A stretch of DNA of 64,000 nt from Muricauda sp. SCSIO 64092. GTDB lineage: Bacteria; Bacteroidota; Bacteroidia; Flavobacteriales; Flavobacteriaceae. Numbering within the stretch: position 1 is the stretch's first letter; each line of letters starts with the position of its first letter. A program made the position numbers and the translations under genes. The DNA is taken from assembly GCF_023016285.1 (NCBI RefSeq), contig NZ_CP095413.1, positions 1,674,001-1,738,000 on the forward strand, read 5' to 3'. The notes under the pieces are model-generated. The model did not search any database and was not told the DNA's origin. It saw nothing but the letters and a program-made list of their open reading frames with translations. Below are positions 33,402 through 43,115 of the stretch, piece after piece.

Positions 33402-33613
33402 GCGTGAGTTCGATATAAGAAAATTACGTCATTTTGAGTGTTTTTGCAATAGCAAAAATGTATCGAAAAACCTGCCTTGCCGGCGAGGCAGGCAAGTAAT
33501 TTTCTTGCAAAATCCTAATTTTGATACAATTTTTCTTCATTTCACTACGAAAAACCACTCAATTTGACGGATTTTGGCTGATAAAAAATAATAGCGAACT
33601 CACGTTATATTAT
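33402..33613. repeat. Palindromic intergenic element, copy C (full length)
   Basis: Left end AGCGTGAGTTCGATATAA mirrors the right end ...CGAACTCACGTTATAT, giving imperfect terminal inverted repeats. The core 33521-33566 is the reverse complement of the cores at 4072, 11981 and 57923. Inside are hairpins such as TTTTTGCAATAGCAAAAA and CCTGCCTTGCCGGCGAGGCAGG. About 210 bp, non-coding. It also shows the uninterrupted target of the small element inserted in copy A. Confidence 0.8.
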
Positions 33614-33711
33614 CAAATTCATTTTTCCTCTTCGGATGAATCAAAAAAGCATATTTTTTTGACCCAATTATTGCGATTTCAACAAAAAGACAGTCAATTT
33701 CACGAAAACTT

Positions 33712-33727
33712 ACGAAATCGTTTTCGT
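33712..33727. promoter_or_regulatory. Candidate LacI-family operator
   Basis: ACGAAATCGTTTTCGT pairs as an inverted repeat in 7 of 8 base pairs around a central CG, the pattern expected for LacI-type regulators. Extra TTTCGT half-site-like words surround it. It lies 233 bp before susC (33960), in the gene group that ends with a LacI regulator (51031). Confidence 0.4.
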
Positions 33728-33959
33728 ACAATTTTCGTAAATGACAAGAATATTATTTAACCAGCTGATATTCAAAACCTTAAAACGAATTTAGTGGTGC
33801 TCAACCTCAACGGGGTACCACCGCTTGGAGGCGCCCCAAACTGTTAAAATGTCTTAAAAGGGACTCCCTATCAAATACTTTTAGAGGGCTAAATAGGAGT
33901 GGCCAACACCTCCTTTTGCGAACAACTCAAACGTGTAAATAATCAAATAACCTTTAAGT

Positions 33960-36900
33960 ATGAGCACAAAACATTTTGGCCTTGCCATCCTGCTCTTAAC
34001 CACGGTATGGGGTCTAAAAGCCCAAACCATTACCGGAAATGTCAGGGATGTAAGTGGGCCGCTGCCGGGGGCAACGGTTTTGGAGAAGGGAACCCAAAAT
34101 GGAACCCAAACGGATTTCGATGGAAATTTTATTCTGGAGGTGTCGGACGCCAATGCCATTCTGGTAGTAAGCTATATTGGATATGCTCCACAGGAAATTC
34201 CATTGAACGGGAGCAATGAACTGAACATCGTTTTGGCAGAGGATGCCCAAAGCCTGGATGAGGTCGTTATTGTTGGTTATGGCCAAACACAGAACAAACG
34301 ATTGGTCACCACGGCCGTGGCAACGGTAAAATCCGAAACCATCAAACAACTGCCCATATCCCAGGCGGAAGCTGCCCTACAGGGAACAATTCCCGGGGTG
34401 GTCGTCCAGCAAAACTCCGGATCTCCCGGATCGCCCCAAACCGTAAGGGTAAGAGGAATCGGCACACCGAACAATTCCAATCCGCTCTTTATTGTGGATG
34501 GTATCCAGGTTCCCGACCTGAGTTTCCTGAATCCCAACGATATCGTATCCCAAACCGTATTGAAGGATGCCGCTTCCACAGCAATCTATGGTTCCAGGGG
34601 AGGTAATGGCGTAATTCTGGTCGAAACATTGCGGGGACAAAAAAGGTCGATGAAACCGCAAGTGTCCATCAGTACTTTTTATGGTATTCAGAGTTTGTTC
34701 AATCAGCCCAATTTAATGAACAGAGATCAATATTTACAATACTACAATCAAGGGGTTGCCGCTGTAAATGGAAATACGGCCCCAGGATTTAGGGGTGCAT
34801 TTACCGATGCGGAAAGGGCCCTATTGCCCGATACGGACTGGTATGATGTTGTTTTTGATGATGCCCCGGTCCAAAATGCCTATGGTTCGGTGGTAGGTGG
34901 GACCGAAAACCTTTCCTATTCCCTATCCGGAGGCTTTTTTGACCAGGAAGGTATTTTAGGCGGTGAAGGAAAGTCCGAATTTAAACGAAGGAACATCAGG
35001 GGTTCGATCAGTATCGATCTGACCGATAAAATAACATTGGATGCTTCCGCACAATATCAGTTTTCCAACCGTTTTACCATTCCACAGAATACGGGTGGTG
35101 CCGGAGTTGGTATTAGTAGCTTTATCAATGGTCTACCCCCTATTTATCCTGTATTTGATGAGAACGGTAACTTTTTCAATCCTTTCGGTAACCCGGTTGC
35201 CAATGGGGTTCCCATAAACAGTTTGGGTGCCGTTACCAATCCCTTGTTTTCCATTGCGATCAGTAACAACGAAGCCATTCAGGATGCCTCCAACCTCAAT
35301 CTTTCCCTAAAATACCAACTAACGGAAAATCTAAAGTTTAGGGGGTGGTATGGTTCCTTTAACAATTTTATTCTTAACCGAAGCTTTACCCCGTTATTGG
35401 TGCAGACGGATCAGCAGTTCGATACCTCTCCCTTTGTCAATTATACGGAGATAAAAAGTCGTCAGGAAAACAGGCAATGGGGTGGTTCCATGGAATACGA
35501 TTTTGGTAAGTTCCTGAAAGACGACCATAACCTAAATCTCCTTCTGGGATATGAAGCTGTGGAAACTACCTTTATTGGAGGTGATATTATCAACGACACC
35601 GGATCTTTTCTAACCAATGATTTTGATAAGGTCAATTTTGCCCTTTCTGAGGATATTACGGATGCCACCGTGGTACCCGGAACCACCTTTCCCAGAAATA
35701 TTGAATCGTTTTTTGGAAAAATAGATTACAATTTTAAAGAGAAATATCTGTTCAGTGCGGTGCTGCGAAGGGATAAATCCTCCAGTTTTGGTCCAGACAA
35801 CAGAGTAGGTTGGTTTCCGGCAGTATCAGCGGGATGGGTAATCTCGGAAGAAGATTTTTTGAGGAATTCAAGGGCGATTACCTTATTGAAGTTAAGGGGA
35901 GCCTGGGGAATAAGCGGTAATGACCAATCCTCCTCTCCATTCGCTTACGCGGCAACGGTCAATACACAGGCCGGATATGCGGGACAGCCGGGCATCGCCC
36001 TTACCAGTCTTTCCAACCCCGTATTAGGATGGGAGGAATTGACACAGTTCAATGTTGGTCTGGACATCAACGCCTTGGAGAACAAGCTGGGCATTACACT
36101 GGACTATTATATTAAGGAGACCTCCGATATTTTATTGGGAGCGACCACTCCATTGACCTCCGGATTGAATCCAGCGATTGAAAACACAGGTTCGGTGGAG
36201 AACCGCGGGTTTGAAGTTCTCGTTTCCTATCGCGAGAATTACGAAAGCGGATTCGGATGGAACATCGGTGCCAATTTGGGTTTCAACAAAAATGAAGTTA
36301 CCGATCTTGGGGAAACCTCTTTCATCCCAGGGGCCCAATTGACTCCATTGTTCAACGATTTTGCCACAAGGACACAGGTGGGGGATCCCATAGCCAGTTT
36401 TTATGGTTTTGTCGTGGAAGGTGTGGATGCGCAGGGGAACTTGATTTTTGCCGATCTGGACAACAGTGGAAACAATCAATTGACCCCGGACGAAGGTGAC
36501 AAGACCATTATAGGGGACCCCAATCCGGATGCCACCGTTGGTTTCACACTGGGAATGAACTATAAGGGTTTTGATTTTTCCGCTTTTATGTCGGGTACTT
36601 TGGGCAACGATATCTTTGATGCCACCATTAGATATGATGCATTGGGCACCAATAGGCCTGCTGCTTACGTTACGGAACCGGGAGCCCCTAGAAACATTGT
36701 GGTCAGTACCGCCCCGAACGGGGAACAGTTGATTTCGGACTTTCACGTTCAGGATGGCAGTTTCCTAAAAATGAAAAACGTATCCCTGGGGTATAGCCTG
36801 CCCGATGATGTCATCGAACAGATTGGATTGCGGCGATTGCGGCTCTATGTTTCCGGTCAGAACCTCTTTGTCTTGACCGGTTATAATGGCATCGATCCAG

Positions 36901-37004
36901 AGATTGGCCAAAACAATACCGGGTCGCCATTGAACATTGGTATCGATCAGGGCTTTTTCCCACAAGCCAGGCAGTTTATCCTTGGTCTTAACATTGATTT
37001 TTAA
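33960..37004 (+). CDS. SusC-type TonB-dependent transporter (no STN domain)
   Basis: 1014 residues. Signal MSTKHFGLAILLLTTVWGLKAQ, then the carboxypeptidase-like domain (ITGNVRDVSGPLPGATVLE), TonB-box-like LDEVVIVGYGQTQNKRLVTT, plug motifs PLFIVDGIQVPD and VLKDAASTAIYGSRGGNGVI, and a barrel ending RQFILGLNIDF. Being without STN, it should depend on another regulator; the LacI gene in the same cluster is the candidate. SusD follows 26 bp later. The cluster downstream (GH16, GH43, GH26-like, xylose genes) suggests a xylose- or glucose-containing beta-glycan oligomer as cargo. Confidence 0.93.
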   Translation: MSTKHFGLAILLLTTVWGLKAQTITGNVRDVSGPLPGATVLEKGTQNGTQTDFDGNFILEVSDANAILVVSYIGYAPQEIPLNGSNELNIVLAEDAQSLDEVVIVGYGQTQNKRLVTTAVATVKSETIKQLPISQAEAALQGTIPGVVVQQNSGSPGSPQTVRVRGIGTPNNSNPLFIVDGIQVPDLSFLNPNDIVSQTVLKDAASTAIYGSRGGNGVILVETLRGQKRSMKPQVSISTFYGIQSLFNQPNLMNRDQYLQYYNQGVAAVNGNTAPGFRGAFTDAERALLPDTDWYDVVFDDAPVQNAYGSVVGGTENLSYSLSGGFFDQEGILGGEGKSEFKRRNIRGSISIDLTDKITLDASAQYQFSNRFTIPQNTGGAGVGISSFINGLPPIYPVFDENGNFFNPFGNPVANGVPINSLGAVTNPLFSIAISNNEAIQDASNLNLSLKYQLTENLKFRGWYGSFNNFILNRSFTPLLVQTDQQFDTSPFVNYTEIKSRQENRQWGGSMEYDFGKFLKDDHNLNLLLGYEAVETTFIGGDIINDTGSFLTNDFDKVNFALSEDITDATVVPGTTFPRNIESFFGKIDYNFKEKYLFSAVLRRDKSSSFGPDNRVGWFPAVSAGWVISEEDFLRNSRAITLLKLRGAWGISGNDQSSSPFAYAATVNTQAGYAGQPGIALTSLSNPVLGWEELTQFNVGLDINALENKLGITLDYYIKETSDILLGATTPLTSGLNPAIENTGSVENRGFEVLVSYRENYESGFGWNIGANLGFNKNEVTDLGETSFIPGAQLTPLFNDFATRTQVGDPIASFYGFVVEGVDAQGNLIFADLDNSGNNQLTPDEGDKTIIGDPNPDATVGFTLGMNYKGFDFSAFMSGTLGNDIFDATIRYDALGTNRPAAYVTEPGAPRNIVVSTAPNGEQLISDFHVQDGSFLKMKNVSLGYSLPDDVIEQIGLRRLRLYVSGQNLFVLTGYNGIDPEIGQNNTGSPLNIGIDQGFFPQARQFILGLNIDF

Positions 37005-37030
37005 TCCTCCTAACTCAAAAAATAATCGTG

Positions 37031-38572
37031 ATGTATATAAACAGATTAATTCTTATAGGCGTCGTAGTTATGTTCGCTTCCTGTGCGGAAATAGATGATT
37101 TGGAACCCGTAACCGAAATCAATGCGGATACCGCCTTTACTACCGAAGAGAATGTGGTAGCCAGTCTAAACGCTGCCTATGATCCTTTGCAGTGGCAATC
37201 GGTGCTTGGGCAGAATACCTTTCCCCTACTGTCGCAAGGGGTAAGGGCGGACGACCTTCATTCCCAATCTGCCAGTTTTTGGGCCATTGGGGCACAATGG
37301 GATCAGTTTAGCACCATAGTCCCTTCCTTACCGTCCGTGGCCGCCCTTTGGAGCAAATGGTATCGCGCGGTTGGCAGGGCCAACTTTACCATAGAACTCG
37401 CTGGGAATTTTGACAACTATAAAACCGATGGGCTACAACAACAAATCATCGGGGAAGCAAGATTTTTAAGGGGCCTGTATTATTTTGAACTGGTACGCCT
37501 ATGGGGAGGTGTCCCTTTGTTCGAAGAGGCTATTACTTCTTCTGAACAGGAGATTTTTAAAGCGCGCTCCACAGCGGCGGAAGTATATGCCTTTATCGAA
37601 GCAGATTTACAAGCAGCAGCCGATTTGCTCCCCGAAGGGGGCGCGGAACGGGTTCAGGGCTCCGCTACTTCTGGAGCTGCCTTGGGACTTTTGACAAAAG
37701 TGTATCTGTATCAACAGAAATGGCCCGAAGCCGTAGCGAGCGCGGAACAGGTTATCAATCAGGGAGTGTACAGTTTGGAAGAGGATTTTAGGAACAATTT
37801 TTTACAGACTACGGAATTTGGACGGGAATCGCTGTTCGAAATCAATTATAAAGATGGTCTTTTTGCCGGGGGATTCGTCAATACCAATCAACAACAGGAA
37901 GGCTCAGCCATGTGGCGATGGTCGTTCCCCTTTCTTTCGGGAGCCTATCCTTCATTCAACAATTTTATTCCCAGACAAGATTTGGTCGATTTTTTTGATG
38001 ACAGCGATCAGCGAAAGGAAGCCACTTTTTTGTTACCCGGTCAAGTGTTGAATTCACCAGGGTTGGCCGCTTTGGGGTTTGACCCGGTCCCGGACAATTT
38101 TGGGTATGCCATAGGCGTGAACACTGGGGCAAAAAAATACTTTTTGACTTTTGAGGAAGTGCAGGAACTATTGAATGTAGAGGGATCTCCCCTCAACGAG
38201 AAGATATTGCGATATGCGGAGGTGTTGTTGATGCACGCAGAAGCTTCCCTAATGGGGGGAGGTGGTAATGGCCAGGCATCCTTCCAGCAAGTCATCGATC
38301 GGGCCTATGGACCAGGCAATCCGGCAGCCCCAAGCTATACCCTTCAAGGGGTTCGTGATGAGCGCCGCAGGGAACTGGCCACCGAAGGATGGAACCGTTT
38401 CACGGATTTGGTCCGTTGGGAGATTTTGGATGGCGGCGGTGTTATCGGGCCTGCGCTCCAGGCCATAGGAAAAACCGATTTTTCATCGCCCCGCGATTTA
38501 CTGTTGCCCATTCCGCAACAGGAAATAGATATCTATCCAGAAGGATTGCTGGAGCAAAATCCGGGCTATTGA
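37031..38572 (+). CDS. SusD/RagB-type lipoprotein
   Basis: About 513 residues from the ATG at 37031 (a GTG precedes it in frame). The lipoprotein signal MYINRLILIGVVVMFASC is followed by AEIDDLEPVTEINADTAF. Family blocks are GEARFLRGLYYFELVRLWGG around 140, ALGLLTKVYLYQQKWPEAVA, and near the end GVRDERRRELATEGWNRFTD closing DLLLPIPQQEIDIYPEGLLE. It is the surface partner of the SusC at 33960. A 119-bp gap separates it from the next lipoprotein gene. Confidence 0.93.
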   Translation: MYINRLILIGVVVMFASCAEIDDLEPVTEINADTAFTTEENVVASLNAAYDPLQWQSVLGQNTFPLLSQGVRADDLHSQSASFWAIGAQWDQFSTIVPSLPSVAALWSKWYRAVGRANFTIELAGNFDNYKTDGLQQQIIGEARFLRGLYYFELVRLWGGVPLFEEAITSSEQEIFKARSTAAEVYAFIEADLQAAADLLPEGGAERVQGSATSGAALGLLTKVYLYQQKWPEAVASAEQVINQGVYSLEEDFRNNFLQTTEFGRESLFEINYKDGLFAGGFVNTNQQQEGSAMWRWSFPFLSGAYPSFNNFIPRQDLVDFFDDSDQRKEATFLLPGQVLNSPGLAALGFDPVPDNFGYAIGVNTGAKKYFLTFEEVQELLNVEGSPLNEKILRYAEVLLMHAEASLMGGGGNGQASFQQVIDRAYGPGNPAAPSYTLQGVRDERRRELATEGWNRFTDLVRWEILDGGGVIGPALQAIGKTDFSSPRDLLLPIPQQEIDIYPEGLLEQNPGY

Positions 38573-38691
38573 TATGAGGACTAAAAACAGGAAAGGATAC
38601 ATGAAACGAGCCATTACGATGACATGGATACGCAACGGAATGTTAACTGGCGAATTCCATCTGACCGTTAAGAAACAATAAATAGTAACAG

Positions 38692-40143
38692 ATGAAAACA
38701 AATACGAACACCATACGGACGCTGGAGGGCTGGCTATTTGCAATTTTGACCCTCATCACCTTCATTTCTTGCGAGGAAGAAAAGTTTTTTGACGATTTGG
38801 ACAACGTTTTACCCTCCTATGTCGACGGCATTCAAAACCTGGACGAAGAAGGGATTGATTGTGGCGGGGGCTCAGGCGTGGCCTGTCCTTCATGTAGCGA
38901 TGGCATACAAAATCAGGGGGAAGAAGGGATCGATTGTGGTGGCCCTTGCGAGGCTTGTATTCCCACGCCTAGGGCAGACGAATTGCAAAACACCACCTCC
39001 CCTTATTTCTTTACGTTTGAAGCAAACGACGCCGCGTCGGGCAGGAACCTGCTTCCCTTGCCCCAGGATGCTCAAGGCGTTACCTTCAATTTGGGAGCTG
39101 CGGACCCTGCCGGAGGGGACGGATTGGTGGGACAAATCCTAAGACCGGAAAACGGACCCTTTGGTGGCTTTGAGGACTTTAAGTTCCAACCACAACCGGG
39201 TCCTATCGACTTTTCTTCCTTCAATAAGTTTACCATGGAGGTATATATCCCTTCCAGCAATGATTTTTCCGGAAACCTTGAGCCCCTGGTTGAAGTTATC
39301 CTGCACGACAATATCGATGGGAACTTTTTTCAACGATGGACAATTTTACCCCTGACTGTGGAGGAATCCGATTTTGATTCCTGGGTTACCTTGCGGTTCG
39401 ATGGAACCAATGCCGTTTCGGCCAATGATGGTACCCTTTTAAGTGATAATGCCACCTATGATAATATCACCTTGCGCTTTGGGGGTAGCGGCCATACGGA
39501 AGCCGGGGAATTTTTTGTTCGTGATCTGCAGACCGTCACCTCTTTTATTGCCGAGGGAACACCCAGGGCCGATGCACTGTCCGGTTCGGGACTCCCCTTC
39601 TTCTATACCTTTGAGACCGGTGATGCCGACTCCGGACTTCATCTGTTACCGCGTCCTACCGAACAACAAGGTGTGGTTCCTACCTATCGGGTTTCCGATC
39701 CTGCGGGAAGTACCGACGCCGTGACCCGTATCCTTAGACCGGAAAATGGACCCTTTGGCGGTTTTGAGGACTTTAAGTTCCAACCGCAACCGGAAACCAT
39801 CGATTTTTCCGTGTACCACAAATTCAGGTTGGATGTGTACATTCCTTCGACCAACGATTTTTCCGGAAACCTGGAACCTTTGGTAGAATTGATCTTACAT
39901 GATAATGTCGATGGTAATTTCTTTCAGCGATGGACCATTATTGCGGTCACGATAGACCCTTCGGATTTTGATAGCTGGGTAACCGTAGAATTTGATGGTA
40001 CCACCGCATTATCAGCTGCGGACGGCACCACACTGCTCCCCGATAACGATACCTATGACAATTACACCTTGCGTTTAGGTGGTTTTGGCCATGTGGAGCA
40101 AGGCGAGTTTTACATCCGGGACTTTGTACCAATAATGGACTAA
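38692..40143 (+). CDS. Surface lipoprotein with two tandem about 198-residue modules
   Basis: 483 residues. The lipoprotein signal ends TLITFISC. Residues about 43-90 hold two Cys-rich units (DGIQNLDEEGIDCGG and DGIQNQGEEGIDCGGPCEAC). Then two copies of an all-beta module follow (about 93-288 and 291-483), sharing ILRPENGPFGGFEDFKFQPQ, YIPS.NDFSGNLEPLVE.ILHDN and DGNFFQRWTI. The copies are offset by 594 bp and are also close at DNA level, so the duplication is recent or under homogenisation. It occupies the SusE/F place after SusC/SusD; I infer a surface glycan-binding protein. The Cys motif recurs in the GH16 gene downstream. Confidence 0.75.
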   Translation: MKTNTNTIRTLEGWLFAILTLITFISCEEEKFFDDLDNVLPSYVDGIQNLDEEGIDCGGGSGVACPSCSDGIQNQGEEGIDCGGPCEACIPTPRADELQNTTSPYFFTFEANDAASGRNLLPLPQDAQGVTFNLGAADPAGGDGLVGQILRPENGPFGGFEDFKFQPQPGPIDFSSFNKFTMEVYIPSSNDFSGNLEPLVEVILHDNIDGNFFQRWTILPLTVEESDFDSWVTLRFDGTNAVSANDGTLLSDNATYDNITLRFGGSGHTEAGEFFVRDLQTVTSFIAEGTPRADALSGSGLPFFYTFETGDADSGLHLLPRPTEQQGVVPTYRVSDPAGSTDAVTRILRPENGPFGGFEDFKFQPQPETIDFSVYHKFRLDVYIPSTNDFSGNLEPLVELILHDNVDGNFFQRWTIIAVTIDPSDFDSWVTVEFDGTTALSAADGTTLLPDNDTYDNYTLRLGGFGHVEQGEFYIRDFVPIMD

Positions 40144-40228
40144 GGGATTGTGGCAAACCTTTGGAAAAAACAACATAATCCAGTGATTACCCAGAGGGAA
40201 AACTGGATAGGACAATGTAGTTTTAAGT

Positions 40229-40392
40229 TAGGGCCTGTTAACACTAAACGAAAATCATGGATTTTTTGATGATTTTTACGGATTTTGAGGCGGTTTTTGA
40301 TAAACGTAGCGAGCTACGTGTCCAAAAACGAACGAAGAAATACGGAAAAAGGGCGAAAAATCCACTTTCAGGCTTAGTGTTAACAGGCCCTA
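40229..40392. mobile_element. 164-bp TA-flanked inverted-repeat element (MITE-like)
   Basis: TAGGGCCTGTTAACACTAA (40229-40247) is the exact reverse complement of 40374-40392. Both ends carry TA, matching the TA target duplication of IS630/mariner-type elements. The inside has further hairpins, including ACGTAGCGAGCTACGT, and no coding frame. It sits between the lipoprotein and GH16 genes, where it could affect transcription. The rest of the 367-bp gap shows nothing clear. Confidence 0.75.
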
Positions 40393-40510
40393 GTCAATTT
40401 TTCTTTGGAATTAAGGAGAAGACACCTTTTGATATGCTTCTCCTTAATTTTTGAAAACGTATTCCACGGGAAGATGGTGATTCCCCTACAAACCGTAAAA
40501 AAGCTATAAG

Positions 40511-41485
40511 TTGAACAGATTGGTTTATTTTTTTATCTGGCTTGTATTCATACAGTGTTCGTCCAATGGGTCCACTGAACCCATAGTACTGGAGGCTTCC
40601 TGTTTTGATAATGTCCAGAATGGTGATGAGACCGGTGTGGACTGTGGCGGAAGCTGTTCCCAGGCATGTGAACCTGCGGAACCTGTTGGGATTCCGACCA
40701 CAGGATATTCGACACCTATGGAATACTCTGGTCATACGTTGGTGTGGTCCGATGAATTTGATGGAAATGGACTGGATACGGCCAAGTGGGGCTTTCATTT
40801 GGGCGATGGATGTCCTGGCCTATGCAACTGGGGAAACAATGAAGAGCAGTATTTTACCAATACTTCAGATAACATCCATTTGGAACAGGGGAATCTCATC
40901 ATTACGGCAATCGATCAATTCGCATCGGGAAAAAACTATACCTCATCCAGAATACATACGGATGATTCCTTTGAATTTCAGTTTGGACGGGTGGATATCC
41001 GAGCAAGTATGCCTTCGGCGCCAGGGACTTGGGTAGCGCTTTTTATGCTCAACAAGGAGTATACGATAACAAATCCCGATGCCTACTGGCCCAGTGGTGG
41101 GGAAATTGACATTATGGAGTACCTGGGGGAAGACACCCATAACATTTTGGGAACGGCACACTATGGAACGGATTTTCCGGCAAACCATTATTTTGATTCG
41201 GTTGATTTTTCTTCATTGAATGGGCTTGCCTTTGATGAGGCATACTATGTTTTTTCCATTGTTTGGGAGGAAGATCGTATCATCTGGTTGGTCAATGATA
41301 TTGCTTATCATAGCCTATTGCCCGAAACAACAGGGGGCAATGGACAGCCCTATCCATTTAATGATGCGTTCTATTTTGTCTTTGCCCTGTCCGTAGGAGG
41401 TAATTTGCCCAGTGCATCCCCCTCTCCTGCTGATTTTCCCGATTCTTTGATCATAGATTATGTGAGGGTTTTTCAAAAGGATTGA
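40511..41485 (+). CDS. GH16 endo-beta-glucanase (laminarinase-like) lipoprotein
   Basis: 324 residues from a TTG start. An in-frame TAA lies at 40496-40498, and only this start gives the signal NRLVYFFIWLVFIQC with its lipobox. After a Cys-rich unit (NVQNGDETGVDCGGSC) the GH16 domain runs from about residue 70 (HTLVWSDEFDGNGLDTAKW) to the end (DYVRVFQKD). The catalytic signature is SGGEIDIMEYLG (nucleophile and acid/base glutamates). GH16 enzymes with this signature usually cut beta-1,3 or mixed-linkage beta-glucans; other GH16 specificities cannot be excluded. The lipid anchor and the motif shared with the lipoprotein at 38692 suggest cell-surface action. Confidence 0.88.
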   Translation: MNRLVYFFIWLVFIQCSSNGSTEPIVLEASCFDNVQNGDETGVDCGGSCSQACEPAEPVGIPTTGYSTPMEYSGHTLVWSDEFDGNGLDTAKWGFHLGDGCPGLCNWGNNEEQYFTNTSDNIHLEQGNLIITAIDQFASGKNYTSSRIHTDDSFEFQFGRVDIRASMPSAPGTWVALFMLNKEYTITNPDAYWPSGGEIDIMEYLGEDTHNILGTAHYGTDFPANHYFDSVDFSSLNGLAFDEAYYVFSIVWEEDRIIWLVNDIAYHSLLPETTGGNGQPYPFNDAFYFVFALSVGGNLPSASPSPADFPDSLIIDYVRVFQKD

Positions 41486-41623
41486 GAAAAAGGAATAGAC
41501 GTTAAGCAATGGGTCGGTATTGGTGTGATAAACATAATCGCCAAAGGCCCTAAAAAAATTGAAAATGAGTAATAGGATTGGCTGGGAGGGTAGCTGCCGA
41601 TCTAGAACAGATAACCCATAGGA

Positions 41624-43105
41624 ATGTATTTTATAGGATTGGACATAGGCAGTTCGTCGGTTAAGGTGGCCCTTGTGGAGCAGGACACGGGAAAATGTAT
41701 TGGGGTGGTATTGGAACCCGAGGAGGAAATGTCCATGTATGCCCAGCAAAAGGGCTGGGCAGAACAAAAACCGCAGGATTGGTGGGCCTGTGTTTGCCAG
41801 GGCATCAAAAAAATCAAACAGGCCCATACCATTTCCAAAAACGATATTGTCGGTATTGGAATCTCCTATCAAATGCACGGATTGGTGGTCGTGGATGCCC
41901 AGGGCGACCCTTTGCGTAAATCCATCATTTGGTGTGATAGCAGGGCAGTGGACATTGGAAATAGGGCATTCCGGGGAATAGGGGAAGATTATTGCAAAAA
42001 TCATCTCTTGAATTCCCCGGCAAATTTTACCCTGTCCAAACTCAAGTGGGTCCAGGAAAACGAACCTGAGACCTTTGCCAAGATCCATAAATTCATGCTA
42101 CCGGGAGATTATATTGCCTATTGCCTGTCAGGAACCATCAACACCACGGTCCCAGGTCTTTCCGAAGCGATCCTTTGGGATTTTAAGGCCAAAAAAGTCT
42201 CCTCCCAGGTGTTGGATTACTTTCAAATTGACCGGGCGCTACTCCCCGAAGTCGTGGAAACTTTTTCACAGCAGTCCACGGTCTCCAAAGAAGGTGCCCT
42301 GGAAAGCGGACTACTGGAAGGAACCCCAATCCTATACCGGGCCGGGGATCAACCCAACAACGCACTTTCACTCAATGTTTTCCATCCGGGCGAGGTGGCC
42401 GCCACTGGTGGAACCTCCGGGGTGGTTTATGCCGTGACCGACAATCTTGTGGTTAACGAGTACGAAAGGGTGAACAATTTTGCACATGTGAACTATGGGA
42501 AAAACGGTGTACACCACATCGGAAAACTCCTCTGCATCAATGGTGCCGGTATTCAATACCGTTGGTTGATGAACAATCTTTCGGTAGCGTCCTATGAAGA
42601 AATGAACCAATTGGCCGCTGAGGTGGAGGTGGGATCGGATGGGGTCTGCCTGATTCCCTTCGGAAATGGTGCCGAACGAATGTTAGGGAACAAAGATGTG
42701 GGAACACGCCTTGTGAATGTGGACCTCAACAGGCATTCCAAGGCACAGCTGTGCAGGGCAGCGTTGGAGGGCATCGCCTTTTCGTTTGTCTACGGTATTG
42801 AGATCATGAAAAGGGATGGCATTGCCACCAAGTGCATTCGTGCTGGAAACGACAATCTGTTCCGTTCCGAGATTTTTGCGAACACCATAGCTACCTTAAT
42901 CGGGAAAGAAATCGAAATCTACAATACCACGGGTGCCGTGGGAGCGGCCAGGGCATGTATCCTGGCCAATGGAAATTATTCGGAATTTGAATCGTACATG
43001 AAAAATGACCATGTCATGACCTTTATGCCCTTTAGGGACAAAACTCCCTATCAAAGCGCATATGAAAACTGGAAAAAAGAACTCGAATTAATCATAGATA
43101 ACTAG
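41624..43105 (+). CDS. xylB: Xylulokinase
   Basis: 493 residues, a full-length FGGY-family kinase. The N-terminal phosphate loop [20 protein letters not shown], the Y.MHGLVVVD block, WCDSRAV, the catalytic Asp in [10 protein letters not shown] and the second-lobe signature [16 protein letters not shown] are all present. It phosphorylates D-xylulose to xylulose 5-phosphate in the cytosol, entering the pentose phosphate pathway. It lies 10 bp before xylose isomerase, so the two are one operon unit. The identity as xylulokinase rests on that pairing and the Q-M-H-G motif. Confidence 0.93.
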   Translation: MYFIGLDIGSSSVKVALVEQDTGKCIGVVLEPEEEMSMYAQQKGWAEQKPQDWWACVCQGIKKIKQAHTISKNDIVGIGISYQMHGLVVVDAQGDPLRKSIIWCDSRAVDIGNRAFRGIGEDYCKNHLLNSPANFTLSKLKWVQENEPETFAKIHKFMLPGDYIAYCLSGTINTTVPGLSEAILWDFKAKKVSSQVLDYFQIDRALLPEVVETFSQQSTVSKEGALESGLLEGTPILYRAGDQPNNALSLNVFHPGEVAATGGTSGVVYAVTDNLVVNEYERVNNFAHVNYGKNGVHHIGKLLCINGAGIQYRWLMNNLSVASYEEMNQLAAEVEVGSDGVCLIPFGNGAERMLGNKDVGTRLVNVDLNRHSKAQLCRAALEGIAFSFVYGIEIMKRDGIATKCIRAGNDNLFRSEIFANTIATLIGKEIEIYNTTGAVGAARACILANGNYSEFESYMKNDHVMTFMPFRDKTPYQSAYENWKKELELIIDN

Positions 43106-43115
43106 TATTTTAAAG

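Larger units (their letters stand above)
33189..33959. other. 771-bp intergenic region upstream of the second large PUL
   Basis: It holds the terminator at 33299-33340, repeat copy C (33402-33613) and a LacI-type operator candidate (33712-33727). On the minus strand an open frame without a start (about 33345 down into the BNR gene end) reads protein-like (YSKVAILEDSYPQESGRVDQ); I cannot assign it. The last 230 bp before susC have no other gene. Confidence 0.5.

Noticed and set aside
33521..33760. 79-codon plus-strand open frame with F-rich protein
   Set aside because: It runs through the palindromic repeat copy C and its sequence follows the repeat, not a protein family.
36132..36746. 204-codon minus-strand open frame inside susC
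   Set aside because: Antisense to a clear SusC barrel with strong coding constraint on the plus strand.
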